Of a stretch of 64,000 nucleotides of DNA, positions 25,448 through 33,790 are shown one piece after another. The stretch lies in assembly GCA_018401435.1 (NCBI GenBank), contig JAGYJW010000005.1, positions 124,001 to 188,000 of the forward strand, given 5' to 3'. Under the pieces are notes generated by a model. That model was given only the letters and a program-made list of their open reading frames with translations. It was not told where the DNA came from and searched no databases. Within the stretch, counting starts at the first letter, position 1, and the number at the start of each line of letters is the position of its first letter. Origin of the DNA: Deltaproteobacteria bacterium (GTDB lineage Bacteria; Myxococcota_A; UBA796; UBA2385). The translations under genes were made by a program, and so were the position numbers.

Positions 25448-26625
25448 AACAGGTTCACGGGGACGGTCGATCATCCGGCAGGAATCGAGCGACCTGCCCC
25501 GCGATGAGGGAGGGGCTGTCGCGGAAGGTGCCGAAGGTCCTTCGGAGCGCGTCATCGTTTGTCAGGTGGTGTGGAGACCGTTGTGCGTGGTGACGGCTTT
25601 GTGTCTTCAGACCCCCTCCATGGGGTTGAACTCGGGTGAGTACGGCGGCAGGCGGTGGGCTCGGCGTATCCGCATTGTTCGCGAGCCACTCCTTGCCTGG
25701 CCCGTCGAGCCAGTGGCAGGGGCCGTTGTCGATGACCAGGAAGACCTTGCGCCCTCGATGGTGCTCGACGAGGCGGAGGAACTCGTGGAAGGTGTGGCCG
25801 TTGAGCGTCCGCGAACTGGTGGGTGAACTGCGGCTCCTCCTCGAGCGTGACACCGAACGTGGGCTGTCTTTCGGATGCCATAGGTATCAACCGGGGCTGT
25901 ACGCCACGTCGTGACCACGTCTGGTGGAGGGTGCCGTCCAACCAGAAGTGGCCTCGTCTTCGAAAGCTACGACTCCTCGGCATGCACTGGCTTTTTTTTA
26001 TCTCGGGCAGGCGCTCGCGCGGCATACCTGCGCCTCGACGCGTTGGCCCGAGCGAGTCGCTTACGGGGTCGCTGGACGGAGAACCGACTTGTTGAGCCTG
26101 GGAATGTGGTGATTGTGGTAGCTGACGCCCCACTTGTCCTGGATGAGCCGACCAATCATCGGGCCGGTCCACACCCCTGACGTAAAGCCGCATCCATCGG
26201 CCCCGCCTCGACGATGGCGCTCAGCTTCGTCCGGAGATTGCTTTCTGCCATTAGCCAGGAGCGGCCCCGGGCGCCTTCTTGGTTCCGGAGACCCTCAGCA
26301 CCCTCCGACTCGTACCAGCCCAGCCAGAAGTTCACGGAACCGCGGGCAGAGAACGGACCTGATCAGCGATGTCGACGACGCGAGACCCGTCGATGTAGGC
26401 ACGGACCGCGCGCGCCCGCTTCCCATCGCGAGGTCACCGGTCGCCTCTGCCTCATCGAGGAGTGCGTCCAGCTTCGCGAGCTCTTCGGGAGTCTTGCGCT
26501 CTGCGCTGACAGCCTGACCGGTCTTCGAGCGACCCATGACCTGCCTCCACGGCGAGATCAGGGAAGCCTGATCCTCATGGGATCCCGAGTCAAGCGGCTT
26601 GGCTGCGGTTCAATGGGATCCTGTT
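25448..26625 (-). mobile_element. IS630-family insertion sequence (decayed)
   Basis: An element of about 1178 bp encoding an IS630-type DDE transposase. The ends share the inverted sequence AACAGG (25448-25453 and 26620-26625) with partial matches beyond. They are flanked by TA on both sides (25446-25447 and 26626-26627), the target duplication made by IS630 elements. Removing the element and one TA restores AACTAGTT, which contains CTAG, the preferred IS630 target. Counting the flanks, the perfect inverted match is 11 bp (AACTAAACAGG). Base composition is visibly less GC-rich than the surroundings. Confidence 0.8.
25455..26537 (-). pseudogene. IS630-family transposase, frameshifted
   Basis: Read from 26537, the protein starts MGRSKTGQAVSAERKTPEEL, then moves through several frames. 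The helix-turn-helix part is ARAVRAYIDGSRVVDIADQ and NFWLGWYESEGAEGLRNQEG, then WTGPMIGRLIQDKWGVSYH. The catalytic part has RRGHFWLDGTLHQTWSRRGV, VFLVIDNGPCHWLDG (the middle DDE Asp) and LPPYSPEFNPMEGVW (the Glu). At least six shifts and one in-frame stop (after VLRPATP) make it inactive as read. The upstream third carries the DNA-binding domain and the downstream two-thirds the DDE domain, both recognisable in order. Confidence 0.75.
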
Positions 26626-26627
26626 TA

Positions 26628-26793
26628 GTTCAACAATGCGCAAATAGCGCACCGTTGAACCAGCCCAATTCAGGCGGGGGCCCTGCCCCCGCACCGCGCC
26701 CAAAGGGCGCTCCCCCACGGCGTCCTCTTGCGAGGCCGCCGGGCGGCCGGCACATGCGCCGGCCGCGTCCAACGAATCGGGACTTCCGATTCG
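26628..26793. repeat. Run of consecutive stem-loops beside the IS element
   Basis: Six inverted repeats lie within 166 nt. The first, 26628-26660, has GTTCAAC/GTTGAAC outer arms and TGCGC/GCGCA inner arms. The second, 26674-26692, has 8-bp arms GCGGGGGC/GCCCCCGC. The third, 26696-26710, has GCGCCC/GGGCGC. The fourth, 26734-26748, has GGCCGCC/GGCGGCC. The fifth, 26744-26765, has CGGCCGGC/GCCGGCCG and partly overlaps the fourth. The sixth, 26773-26793, has CGAATCGG/CCGATTCG. The first starts one base beyond the TA flank of the IS. High GC makes short GC-only palindromes easy, but the first and last are mixed-base and hard to explain by composition. Confidence 0.55.
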
Positions 26794-26794
26794 C

Positions 26795-27275
26795 TGAACT
26801 AGGTGGAGGCCCTGCTGGTGACCGGCGGCGCGGTGCCGGCGGGCGATTGGACGTTGGCTGCCTTGCTTCTGGGCGCCTATGGGTTGTCTCTGGCCCCGGA
26901 TGTGCTGCCTGCCGGGGGCGGCTCCGCGCTGCCCGCACCTGCAGACAGGGCGCGGGCCAGCCTGGAGCTGAGGGCCCATCCCCCCCGGTCACGGTGGAGG
27001 CCGGCGCCCACCTGCTGCAGCGGGTGGGGGGCGTGCCGCTGGATGCTGCCTGGGTGCGCGACTGCTTCGGCAGCAGCGCGGACCGCTGGAATGTGCTCGC
27101 CTGGCGGGCCCTGCTGGTGAGCGCCAAGCTCAGCGTGGCCTTGCCCGACGATATGGGCCTGCACCTGGGCCTCACCCGCCGCCTGGCGGTGGAGGGGGGG
27201 GCATCCGAACTCACCGACCTCAGCCCGGGGCTGGCACCGCTACTTCACGCCGCGCGGGGCGCGGTCCGACCGGGC
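26795..27275 (+). pseudogene. Fragmentary coding remnant, unrecognised
   Basis: Plus-strand sequence with coding-like character but no single open gene. VEALLVTGGAVPAGDWTLAA starts near 26801. After a shift near 26985 it continues as VTVEAGAHLLQRVGGVPLDA, CFGSSADRWNVLAWRALLVS and VALPDDMGLHLGLTRRLAVE. A run of eight G near 27193 is a likely further shift. The 3' end would collide with the convergent lipoprotein gene that stops at 27276. I do not recognise the family. It may be the surviving 3' part of a gene damaged near the IS insertion. Confidence 0.35.
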
Positions 27276-28058
27276 TCAGTCCAGGTAGAGCTCCAGATCC
27301 TCGCCCTGCTGCTGCATGGAGCTGACGATGGAGCTCTTGGCGTAGTCCTCGCTGACGGGGAGGATGCCGTAGTCGGCGTCCATCCAGGTGGCCTGAAGGC
27401 GCACCGTGCCCCCATCGTCGTTGGGGAAGGTCACGGCGATGAAGTACTGGCCGTGAAGCTTGATCCCGCCAAAGTCGATGTCCACGGGCTCCCAGAGGTA
27501 GGTGCGCAGCATCATGAACCAGCCGAGGTCGGTCTCGACCCAGCGCGCCCGGCCCCGGTTGTGGGTGGTGACATCCACCAGCCCCGCCCACTTGGAGGAG
27601 GAGCTCGAGCGGGCATCGATCAGCGGGCAGTCCTTGCTGGGAAAGCAGGCCGGGCCCTCGCTCCAGGTGCGCTGGTATTCGGTGTAGTTGTCGGGGAAGA
27701 CCACGTCCTGGTCGAGCACGACCGTCGCAAGGGACAGCTCGCTCATGCTGTGCCGGTGCTCGCTGGCCACCGCCGCGCCGATGAGCGCCCCGGCCTTGCG
27801 CTTCTTGTTGTCCAGCCGATCCACCGCCTCGTTGCTGAGCTTCGAGATGGTGTAGCCCTCCAGGGTGGACTGGTAGTTGCCAGGCTTCAGCAGCCACTCT
27901 TCGAGGTTGATCAGCCCCTCGGCCAGCGCCTCGTCGTCCTCATCGGTCATGTGATCGAAGAGGTAGCCGGTCAGCTCTTCGAGCTCGGCCGGGGCGTCGG
28001 GAGGGGGCTTGCAACCCAGGCTGAGGGTGGCGGCCACCATGCCGATTCGAAGGCGCAT
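27276..28058 (-). CDS. Lipoprotein of unknown function
   Basis: A 260-residue lipoprotein (MRLRIGMVAATLSLGC, lipobox SLGC). The body has an N-terminal acidic helical part (LEELTGYLFDHMTDEDDEAL) and a mixed C-terminal part rich in aromatic residues (DLGWFMMLRTYLWEPVDIDF, LHGQYFIAVTFPNDDGG). No repeat, protease or binding motif is visible, and I do not recognise the family. ATG 28058 was chosen because it starts the signal peptide; the longer frame adds a sequence without one. It is divergent from the PHA-granule-like gene. Confidence 0.7.
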   Translation of the reverse strand: MRLRIGMVAATLSLGCKPPPDAPAELEELTGYLFDHMTDEDDEALAEGLINLEEWLLKPGNYQSTLEGYTISKLSNEAVDRLDNKKRKAGALIGAAVASEHRHSMSELSLATVVLDQDVVFPDNYTEYQRTWSEGPACFPSKDCPLIDARSSSSSKWAGLVDVTTHNRGRARWVETDLGWFMMLRTYLWEPVDIDFGGIKLHGQYFIAVTFPNDDGGTVRLQATWMDADYGILPVSEDYAKSSIVSSMQQQGEDLELYLD

Positions 28059-28182
28059 GCCGGCTCCAAGCTGAGCACCCAGTTTAGCGCAGGCGAGGGC
28101 CATCCGGGGACCGAGGGGCCGCCGCCCGGCCCCACCCGAGAAGCCTGATAGGATGGGGCCTCGACCTCAGAGGAGGCTCCCC

Positions 28183-28503
28183 ATGGCCCTCAAGCACCGC
28201 ATCCCCCACGATCTCAGCCCCGAACTGGCGCGCCGGGCCACCGCAAAGGCCCTGGACACCTACCGGGCGCAATTTCCCCAGTTCAAGCCGGGCGGGGAGT
28301 GGACCGACGCCGATCACGCCCGCCTGTGGTTCAGCCCGCCGGGAAGCCGCCTGGAGGGCGCGGTCACGGTGCTGCGGGACGCCATCGAGCTGGAGCTGGA
28401 GGTGCCGCTGCTGCTGCGCCCCTTCCGCACCAGGGCGATCGCGGTCATCGAGGCCGAGGTGCAGCGCTGGATCGCCAAGGCCAAGGCGGGCGAGCTGGAC
28501 TGA
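28183..28503 (+). CDS. PHA-granule-regulator-like small protein
   Basis: A 106-residue protein whose layout resembles the polyhydroxyalkanoic-acid system (PHA_gran_rgn) family. It begins with a HxL-type N-terminus (KHRIPHDLSPELARR), followed by WTDADHARLWFSPPG, a LEGAVTVLRDAIELELEVP beta region, and a C-terminal amphipathic helix (AIAVIEAEVQRWIAKAKAG). In relatives this small protein is linked to polymer granules or acts as a chaperone-like regulator. The assignment rests on pattern, not on key residues. GAGG lies 8 nt before ATG 28183. Confidence 0.6.
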   Translation: MALKHRIPHDLSPELARRATAKALDTYRAQFPQFKPGGEWTDADHARLWFSPPGSRLEGAVTVLRDAIELELEVPLLLRPFRTRAIAVIEAEVQRWIAKAKAGELD

Positions 28504-28538
28504 CCCGGCGGTCAGTTTGCGGGATCCAGGCGCGGCCT

Positions 28539-28913
28539 TCAGACCTCGTCGGCCAGGGCGTGCTGCATCAGCTCTTCGAGAGGCACGATCTTCAGCGCGG
28601 CCTCGTGGGTGGACTGCAAAACCACCGGGCAACCCCGACCCGCCCTGTGGGCCTGCCGCCAGCTGGCCGCGCACACACACCACTGGTCGCCGGCCTTCAG
28701 GCCGCGAAAGCCGTGGGCCGGCGCCGGCGTCATGAGGTCGTTGCCATTCTCTTTGAGGTAGGCCAGGAATTCCGTGGTCACCCGGGCGCAGACCGTGTGG
28801 CTGCCGCGGTCATTGGCGTCGGTATTGCAGCAGCCGTCGCGGAACCAGCCGGTGCGGGGTTCCAGGGAGCAGGGGGCCAGGGGCAGGCCGAGCACATTGC
28901 GAGAGGGATGCAC
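28539..28913 (-). CDS. DUF2237 family protein
   Basis: A 124-residue protein starting at GTG with the full DUF2237 signature: NVLGLPLAPCSLEPRTGWFR, DGCCNTDANDRGSHTVCA, FLAYLKENGNDLMTP, GDQWCVCASWRQA-type segment and THEAALKIVPLEELMQHAL. Conserved Cys pairs (GCC, TVC, WCVC) are present and may bind metal. DUF2237 proteins are widespread, about 120 residues long and of unknown function. The gene stands alone between a plus-strand neighbour and a lipoprotein gene. Confidence 0.93.
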   Translation of the reverse strand: MHPSRNVLGLPLAPCSLEPRTGWFRDGCCNTDANDRGSHTVCARVTTEFLAYLKENGNDLMTPAPAHGFRGLKAGDQWCVCAASWRQAHRAGRGCPVVLQSTHEAALKIVPLEELMQHALADEV

Positions 28914-28971
28914 AGCACCTCCAGGGCGGCTCCATAGCGCGATGCGGGGACGGGGCCGGCGTGGGCCTGAC

Positions 28972-29277
28972 CTATTCGCAGTCCCAGACCGCGTCGCAAG
29001 CGGCGGGCATCTGCAGGTCCTGTTCGCCCGGGCAGGCCAGCTCTTCCAGTCCGCTCACGCAAGCCTTGGCCTTCTTCCGGTGGAATTGGCAGGAGTCGGG
29101 TGGCGGGGTCCAAGCGGCGGCGGCGGCGTCCAAGCACGCCTGCTCGTCCACGAGGACGTTGCAATCCGACAACCAGGCGCAGGTGGCGGCATCGGCCTCC
29201 TCGCGAAACTGCAGCTCGTCGTAGCAGGCCGAGAGGCCCAGGCAGAGGGCGACCAGCCCTGCGCGGCGGGCGATCAT
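28972..29277 (-). CDS. Small cysteine-containing lipoprotein
   Basis: A 101-residue lipoprotein (lipobox LSAC) with six further Cys in the mature part (ATCAWLSDC, EQACLDAA, DSCQFHRKKAKAC, ELACPGEQ, AACDAVWDCE), probably forming disulfides in the periplasm. It resembles the many small Cys-rich secreted proteins of myxobacteria and its function is unknown. Its ATG overlaps the stop of the preceding DUF2330-type gene (ATGA), indicating translational coupling and a joint role. Confidence 0.75.
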   Translation of the reverse strand: MIARRAGLVALCLGLSACYDELQFREEADAATCAWLSDCNVLVDEQACLDAAAAAWTPPPDSCQFHRKKAKACVSGLEELACPGEQDLQMPAACDAVWDCE

Positions 29278-30704
29278 GGCCGCCTCCGCAGGGCCACCAG
29301 CAGCAGGGGCAGCAGCAGGACCGCGCGCCCGCCTCCGCAGCCGCCTTCTTGGGGAATGGGCTCCACGTCCCGATCGTCGGTGGTGGCGCGATCCAGCCAC
29401 CAGGCCGCGCCAAAGCAGGTGCCGCCGCCCGCTTCTTCGGTGCCATCGCAGTGGGGCAGGATGCCGGCCAGCTCCCAGCGGTAGTCCACCACGCGCCGGA
29501 CGCCCAAGGGGGGCTCGAAGCCGGGCACGCCCAGGTATACCGTCTCGTTCAAGCCGCCGCGGTGCACCCGCAGGCGGCTGCGGGTGATGGCGGGTTCGGG
29601 AGCGTCCAGGCCCAGGCCTTCCACCACGCGGTCGGCCAGCTGGTCATAGGTGCGGCAGTCCAGGCAGCGACCGTCGGGCAGCCAGGCCTCCCAGGCCCAG
29701 GCCACATCGGCGGCGCGATCGCGGTTGGGGTCGTCGGGGATGCCAGAGGCCTGCTTCCAAGCAGCGGCGAGGTCGGCGGCGGGGTCGAACTCGACGGGCA
29801 GCAGGCAGTGGCCCGGCCCGTCGGGCTCACCCAACATGGGCTGGTATGGCCGATCCTCATCCAGCGTGAAGACCAGGAGGTCGCGAACCAGGGGCCCGCC
29901 CAGGGTGCCCAGGCCCAGGGGCAGCGGGGCCACGGTCTCGCCCATGCGAATGCGCACGGGTGCGGGGCCGCCAAAGCCGTCGTCGGGCACATCCAGGTCG
30001 AGCTTGAGGGCCAGGAAGGCGCCGCCGCCGTCGATCCAGGGGCCCAGGGCGCGATCGATGCCGGGCGGCGCGGTGAAGCCGTGGTCGGCCATCCAAGCCA
30101 GGGCGTCGTCGGTGGAGGCGGGCTGGATCAGCCAGGCGTCATAGGCGCCCAGGGTGCTGATTACCTCGCCGCTGTCGTCCCCGGGGCGGCTGCCCACGCC
30201 CTCCTCGTCGGGATCCTTGTCGCTGCCGCCAAAGCTCAGGCAGCCGCCGCTGGAGTCGGGTTCGGAGCGCTCGGCGGCCCGGCTATCGGAGTCCTGGCAA
30301 CCGGCAGGTGCGGTCAAGAGCTGACCGCATGTCTCCTCCCACAGCCAGGGGCGGGTGAAGGCGTCGAGGGCGTCGAGCAGATCGGCGTCAACGCGGGCGA
30401 TGTCATCCCAGTCGGTGTCGGGGCCGACGGGAAGCAACACCCCCTGGGCGGCGGCTTCTCGGTCGCCGGGCTGGTAGGTCAGCGTGCTGCGGCCTCCGCT
30501 GAAGGCGGTGACCATGCGGTCGGTGTGGCCCGCAAAATCCGAGGGAATCGGCTCGAGGGCGATCGGGCCGGCGGCGGGCGCGTCGGCGTCGGTCTCCCAG
30601 CCGGAGTCGTAGACGGCGACGGCGGTGTCTGCCGCGTGGGCTGCCGAAGGGGGCAAGCCCGATGCGAAGAGCAGCGCGCTCCCGAGGAGGGCGGTTCGGG
30701 TCAG
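29274..30704 (-). CDS. DUF2330-type surface protein with MYXO-CTERM tail
   Basis: About 476 residues. The DUF2330 pattern is visible in DRMVTAFSGGRSTLTYQPGD, VLLPVGPDTDWDDIARVDAD and LDALDAFTRPWLWEETC, followed by YDAWLIQPASTDDALAWMAD and a long beta-rich part. The C-terminus is GGCGGG, a hydrophobic stretch (RAVLLLPLLLVAL) and RRRP, a MYXO-CTERM sorting signal. A signal peptide is present only if translation starts at CTG 30704 (LTRTALLGSALLFASGLPP). An AGG core lies 6 nt upstream of that CTG and the frame is stopped by TGA at 30710-30708. TTG 30656 is the next option but would lose the signal. The following lipoprotein gene is coupled (ATGA). Confidence 0.8.
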   Translation of the reverse strand: MTRTALLGSALLFASGLPPSAAHAADTAVAVYDSGWETDADAPAAGPIALEPIPSDFAGHTDRMVTAFSGGRSTLTYQPGDREAAAQGVLLPVGPDTDWDDIARVDADLLDALDAFTRPWLWEETCGQLLTAPAGCQDSDSRAAERSEPDSSGGCLSFGGSDKDPDEEGVGSRPGDDSGEVISTLGAYDAWLIQPASTDDALAWMADHGFTAPPGIDRALGPWIDGGGAFLALKLDLDVPDDGFGGPAPVRIRMGETVAPLPLGLGTLGGPLVRDLLVFTLDEDRPYQPMLGEPDGPGHCLLPVEFDPAADLAAAWKQASGIPDDPNRDRAADVAWAWEAWLPDGRCLDCRTYDQLADRVVEGLGLDAPEPAITRSRLRVHRGGLNETVYLGVPGFEPPLGVRRVVDYRWELAGILPHCDGTEEAGGGTCFGAAWWLDRATTDDRDVEPIPQEGGCGGGRAVLLLPLLLVALRRRP

Positions 30705-30741
30705 GGTTCACCTCGTGCCATGCCAGGGGGAAGGTGCCCGA

Positions 30742-31263
30742 TCAGGGACCGACCTGCAAGGGCTCCGGCGCCGGGCCGCCCCACAAGCGCAGCACCGGGC
30801 CAATCTGGGCGGTGCTGCCCAAGGCGAGCGCCGTCTGGCTGCCGTCGGCGTGGTGCACCAGCAGGGCGTGGATGCCGCGCATATCGGTCTCCATCCCCCC
30901 AAAGATGGAGCCACGGGGGAGGTCGGCCGCGATCCGGACCAGCACCTGGTCCAGCACCTCAGGCGGGCGGGCTTCCAAGAAGGCCACCGCGCCATCGCCC
31001 AGGAGAATGCGTGCCTCTGGCCCATTCACGAAGAGGTCGCGCCAGAGCTGGCGGTCCTCGTTCATGGCCGCCTGGAAGCAGAGGCGACCCAGCTCGTCCA
31101 GGTTGAGGGGCTCGGGACGCCGGGGCCGACGGGCGGCGTCTTCTCGACGGCGCAGAAGCATCCACAACCACAACACCAGCAGCAGCACCAGCACCAGCGG
31201 ACCGTTGGCGCCTTCGAGGAGCCAACCGTGGAACTGCCGGAGCGCGGAGCTGACTGACTGCAT
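30742..31263 (-). CDS. Membrane-anchored protein of unknown function
   Basis: A 173-residue protein with one transmembrane helix near the N-terminus (GPLVLVLLLVLWLWMLL, about 21-37), followed by an RRRED stop-transfer cluster. The cytosolic part of about 130 residues includes LNLDELGRLCFQAAMNEDRQ, EARILLGDGAVAFLEARPPE and MRGIHALLVHHADGSQTALAL. The last segment looks like a small alpha/beta sensor fold, but I do not recognise a family. It lies 37 nt before the DUF2330-type gene on the same strand. Confidence 0.65.
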   Translation of the reverse strand: MQSVSSALRQFHGWLLEGANGPLVLVLLLVLWLWMLLRRREDAARRPRRPEPLNLDELGRLCFQAAMNEDRQLWRDLFVNGPEARILLGDGAVAFLEARPPEVLDQVLVRIAADLPRGSIFGGMETDMRGIHALLVHHADGSQTALALGSTAQIGPVLRLWGGPAPEPLQVGP

Positions 31264-31311
31264 TCAACGCCCCTATTGCAGCGATGCGGCGGGGCAAGGC
31301 CGCGGGCTTCT

Positions 31312-32142
31312 TCAGGGCTGCGGTGAGGACGGGAGCCCCTCGGCCAAGGAGGGCTCGTGACCCGCGACCACCCGCAGGCCGGGGCAGGCGCGCAGGTCGG
31401 CGGCCCAGGCCAGGCCCTCCGCCACCTGGCGGGGGTCGGCGTCAATGAGGGCGCGCACCACCGCCGGGCGGCGGGCGCCCTCCAGGTGCCGGTCCACCCA
31501 GGCCGTGTCGCCAATGAAGAGCCAGGGCCCATCTTCGGCCCGAACCAGCACGGCCGCCGCCCCGGGGGTGTGGCCGGGCAAGGACAGGTACCAGACGCTC
31601 TGATCGCCAAAGACATCCAGGGCCGGCCGGCCCAGGACCTGGCTGGCCGCACCCGCGCGCAGGTCCTGGGGCACCCAGTTCACGGCCTGCTTCAGCGACC
31701 GGGGGAAGCCCAGGGCCCCACCCCCATAGGTGCGCCAGTCCTCGCGGGTGGTCCAGACCTCGATCCCCGGGAAATCATAGAGCCCGCCGACATGATCGTA
31801 GTGCAGGTGGGTCATGAGCACGAGGTCGGGCGCGCGATCCAGCCGCTCCACCATGGCGGCCCCGGGCGGCACCTCCATGTCGCCCAAGGCCGTCAAGGGG
31901 AAGCCCGGGTAGCTGCCGTCCCGGGTGGTCAGACCCAGACCGGCATCCACCAACACAAGATCGTCGCCATGGTGAATCACCCCCACCAGCAGCGGCAAGG
32001 ACACCGGACCGGCGCTGCCGTCGTCCACGACGCGCTTCCAGTCGTCGTGCACGAAGCCTGCGCTGAGCACCTCGACCTGCACGGCTGGATTGGGGGCAGG
32101 GGAGGGGCAGAGGGCCAGGACGGGCAGGAGGGGGAGGGGCAT
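31312..32142 (-). CDS. Metallo-beta-lactamase-fold hydrolase
   Basis: A 276-residue MBL-fold enzyme of the lactonase-like group. Metal ligands are in MTHLHYDHVGG (HxHxDH), with a further His in LSLPGHTPGAAAVL, Asp in LFIGDTAWVD and a distal His in VVAGHEPSLA. The full set supports a two-metal hydrolase. N-acyl-homoserine lactonases have this layout, but the substrate is not proven. The N-terminus MPLPLLPVLALCPSPAP looks like a weak signal peptide, so it may be exported. The gene lies downstream of a broken methyltransferase gene, separated by a long palindrome. Confidence 0.87.
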   Translation of the reverse strand: MPLPLLPVLALCPSPAPNPAVQVEVLSAGFVHDDWKRVVDDGSAGPVSLPLLVGVIHHGDDLVLVDAGLGLTTRDGSYPGFPLTALGDMEVPPGAAMVERLDRAPDLVLMTHLHYDHVGGLYDFPGIEVWTTREDWRTYGGGALGFPRSLKQAVNWVPQDLRAGAASQVLGRPALDVFGDQSVWYLSLPGHTPGAAAVLVRAEDGPWLFIGDTAWVDRHLEGARRPAVVRALIDADPRQVAEGLAWAADLRACPGLRVVAGHEPSLAEGLPSSPQP

Positions 32143-32177
32143 GGGCGCAAGCTAATGCGGGGCGCGCCCACCGGAAA

Positions 32178-32240
32178 AGGTGCCAGGTGTCGCATGTTGA
32201 GCCTTCCGGCGGAAGGCTCAACATGCGACACCTGGCACCT
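32178..32240. repeat. 63-nt near-perfect palindrome
   Basis: Two 31-nt arms (32178-32208 and 32210-32240) are exact reverse complements around a single central G. The arm begins AGGTGCCAGGTGTCGCATGT and ends GCCTTCCG. On the minus strand the hairpin is followed by TTTTCC, so it could end transcription of the methyltransferase gene coming from the right. Its length and perfection exceed ordinary terminators and resemble REP or MITE-type interspersed palindromes. Only one copy is in this window. Confidence 0.85.
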
Positions 32241-32269
32241 AAACGCAGCGGTAGCCCGCCGGCACGGGC

Positions 32270-33790
32270 GAGCGGTCACAACCCGGCGAGGGACGGCCCC
32301 TGCCGCGAAGCCCGCCGGCAAGGGCAAGCGGGCCAGCTCACCCGGCTCCAGCTTGTGCAGGCCGCCGCCATAGACCCGCCCCGCCTCCCACAAGGGCCCC
32401 TCCTCCGCGTTGAGGGCCTGCCAGAGCGGACGCAGCCGATCGGCGGGGATGGGCGCGGGGCCGAAGACCTCGGCACGCGGCAGCAGCATCAGCCAGCTGT
32501 TGGTGGCAGTGGCATCGCTCGGGTTGAGCACAAAGCGAAAAGGCACGCCACCGCCCCGTCCTCGGCCCATGTAGGTGCAGAGAAGCGGGGCGGGCGGCCG
32601 CCTGCTCCTGGCGGTACCAGGGACGCCGCTTCCGGCAGAGGTAGCCCGCGCCCACCTCGGGCTCCGCCGCCCGAAGCAGGGCCGCCAAGGCCGGCGAACA
32701 GGCGTCCAACTCCGCGAGGGAGAGGTCGCAGCGCAGCAAGGCGCCGAGCTTGGGGTGGGTCGCATTCCCGGCCGCGTCCACCGCCACCTCTTTGCCGGGG
32801 AGGTGGCGGGGACCGGGCAGCACCGGCTGCAAGAAGGCAGGCGCCACCCCCAGCGCCGCCCACGCTGCCGGTGGGCGGATGAAGAAGGGGTTGGCCCCGG
32901 TCGCGATGCCGCGGCGAATCTGAAAGCAGGCGCCCAAGGTCAACCCCAGCGCTCCGGGCGCCGACCGCCGGCAGCCGCCAGCGCCCCGCGCCCAGCTCGG
33001 CCTGGGCCCGCGCGCCTTCGGCGCTGGGGGCGTCCAGGCTGCCCCCCTGGCTGAAGCGCACCCGGTGCCCCGCCGACGGCCGCCGCCTGCGAAAGACCAG
33101 CACCGCCGAACTCACCAGCGCGTCCCCAAAATGAAGGTCCCTGGGATCGGCCCGGTGCAGGCGCAGCAGCTCGACCTCTTGGGCCAGCAGGCGCCGCAAG
33201 GGGCCGCCATAGCCCACATCGAAGAGCTCCCCGGGCACCAGCCAGACCGCGACCCCGCCCGGCGCCAGGCAGCGCAGGCTGAGCAGCAGGAAGTGGGCGT
33301 GCAGCCCCGCCAGCCCGGACAAGGAGAGCCCGGCCACCTGCTCGCCCAGGGCGCTCAGCCGGGCCTTCTCCTGCGAAGGCAGGTGGTGGTGCCGCACATA
33401 GGGGGGGTTGCAGACCAGCAGGGTCGCCCCCTCCGCAGCCGGCGCCGCCCGGGTGAAGTCCGCGGGGTGCAGCTGCAGCGGCCTGCCGGCCCAGAGCCCA
33501 CTGGCCGCGGCGTGCAGACGGGGATCGGCCTCCCAGGCCACGGCGCTGTCGATGGGCCGATCCGCCCCCTCCAGCAAGGCGTCGTAGAAGGCGCCCAAAC
33601 CAAAGGCCGGGTCCAAGAAACGCAGGGGGAGGGAGGGATCCAAGGCGGCGAGGCCCGCCGCCACCACCGCCTGGGCCAGGGGCCAGGGGGTGTGGAATTG
33701 CCCCTCCCGGTTGCGGGCGGCTGGCCCCTTGTCCGCGTCCAGCCGGGCCTGCGCGGCAAAGCGAAGGGCGCGGCGCTCCGCAGCGTTCAC
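32270..33790 (-). pseudogene. Eco57I-type adenine-specific DNA methyltransferase, frameshifted
   Basis: It starts at GTG 33790 with GQFHTPWPLAQAV and the SAM-binding motif RFLDPAFGLGAFYDALL. The catalytic motif is LLVCNPPYVRHHH, the NPPY signature of N6-adenine methyltransferases. The first frame is clean to about 32950. A second frame then carries LTLGACFQIRRGIATGANPF and VGAGYLCRKRRPWYR. A third, from about 32600, carries FRFVLNPSDATATNSWLMLL and GGGLHKLEPGELARLPLP, which belong to the C-terminal part of Eco57I-like enzymes. Two shifts therefore break the gene; the 3' end is approximate. No restriction gene is adjacent. The GTG overlaps the stop of the lipoprotein gene to the right (GTGA). 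Confidence 0.75.

Noticed and set aside
32270..33790. A complete restriction-modification system
   Set aside because: Only the methyltransferase part is recognisable, it is frameshifted, and no nuclease gene is adjacent.
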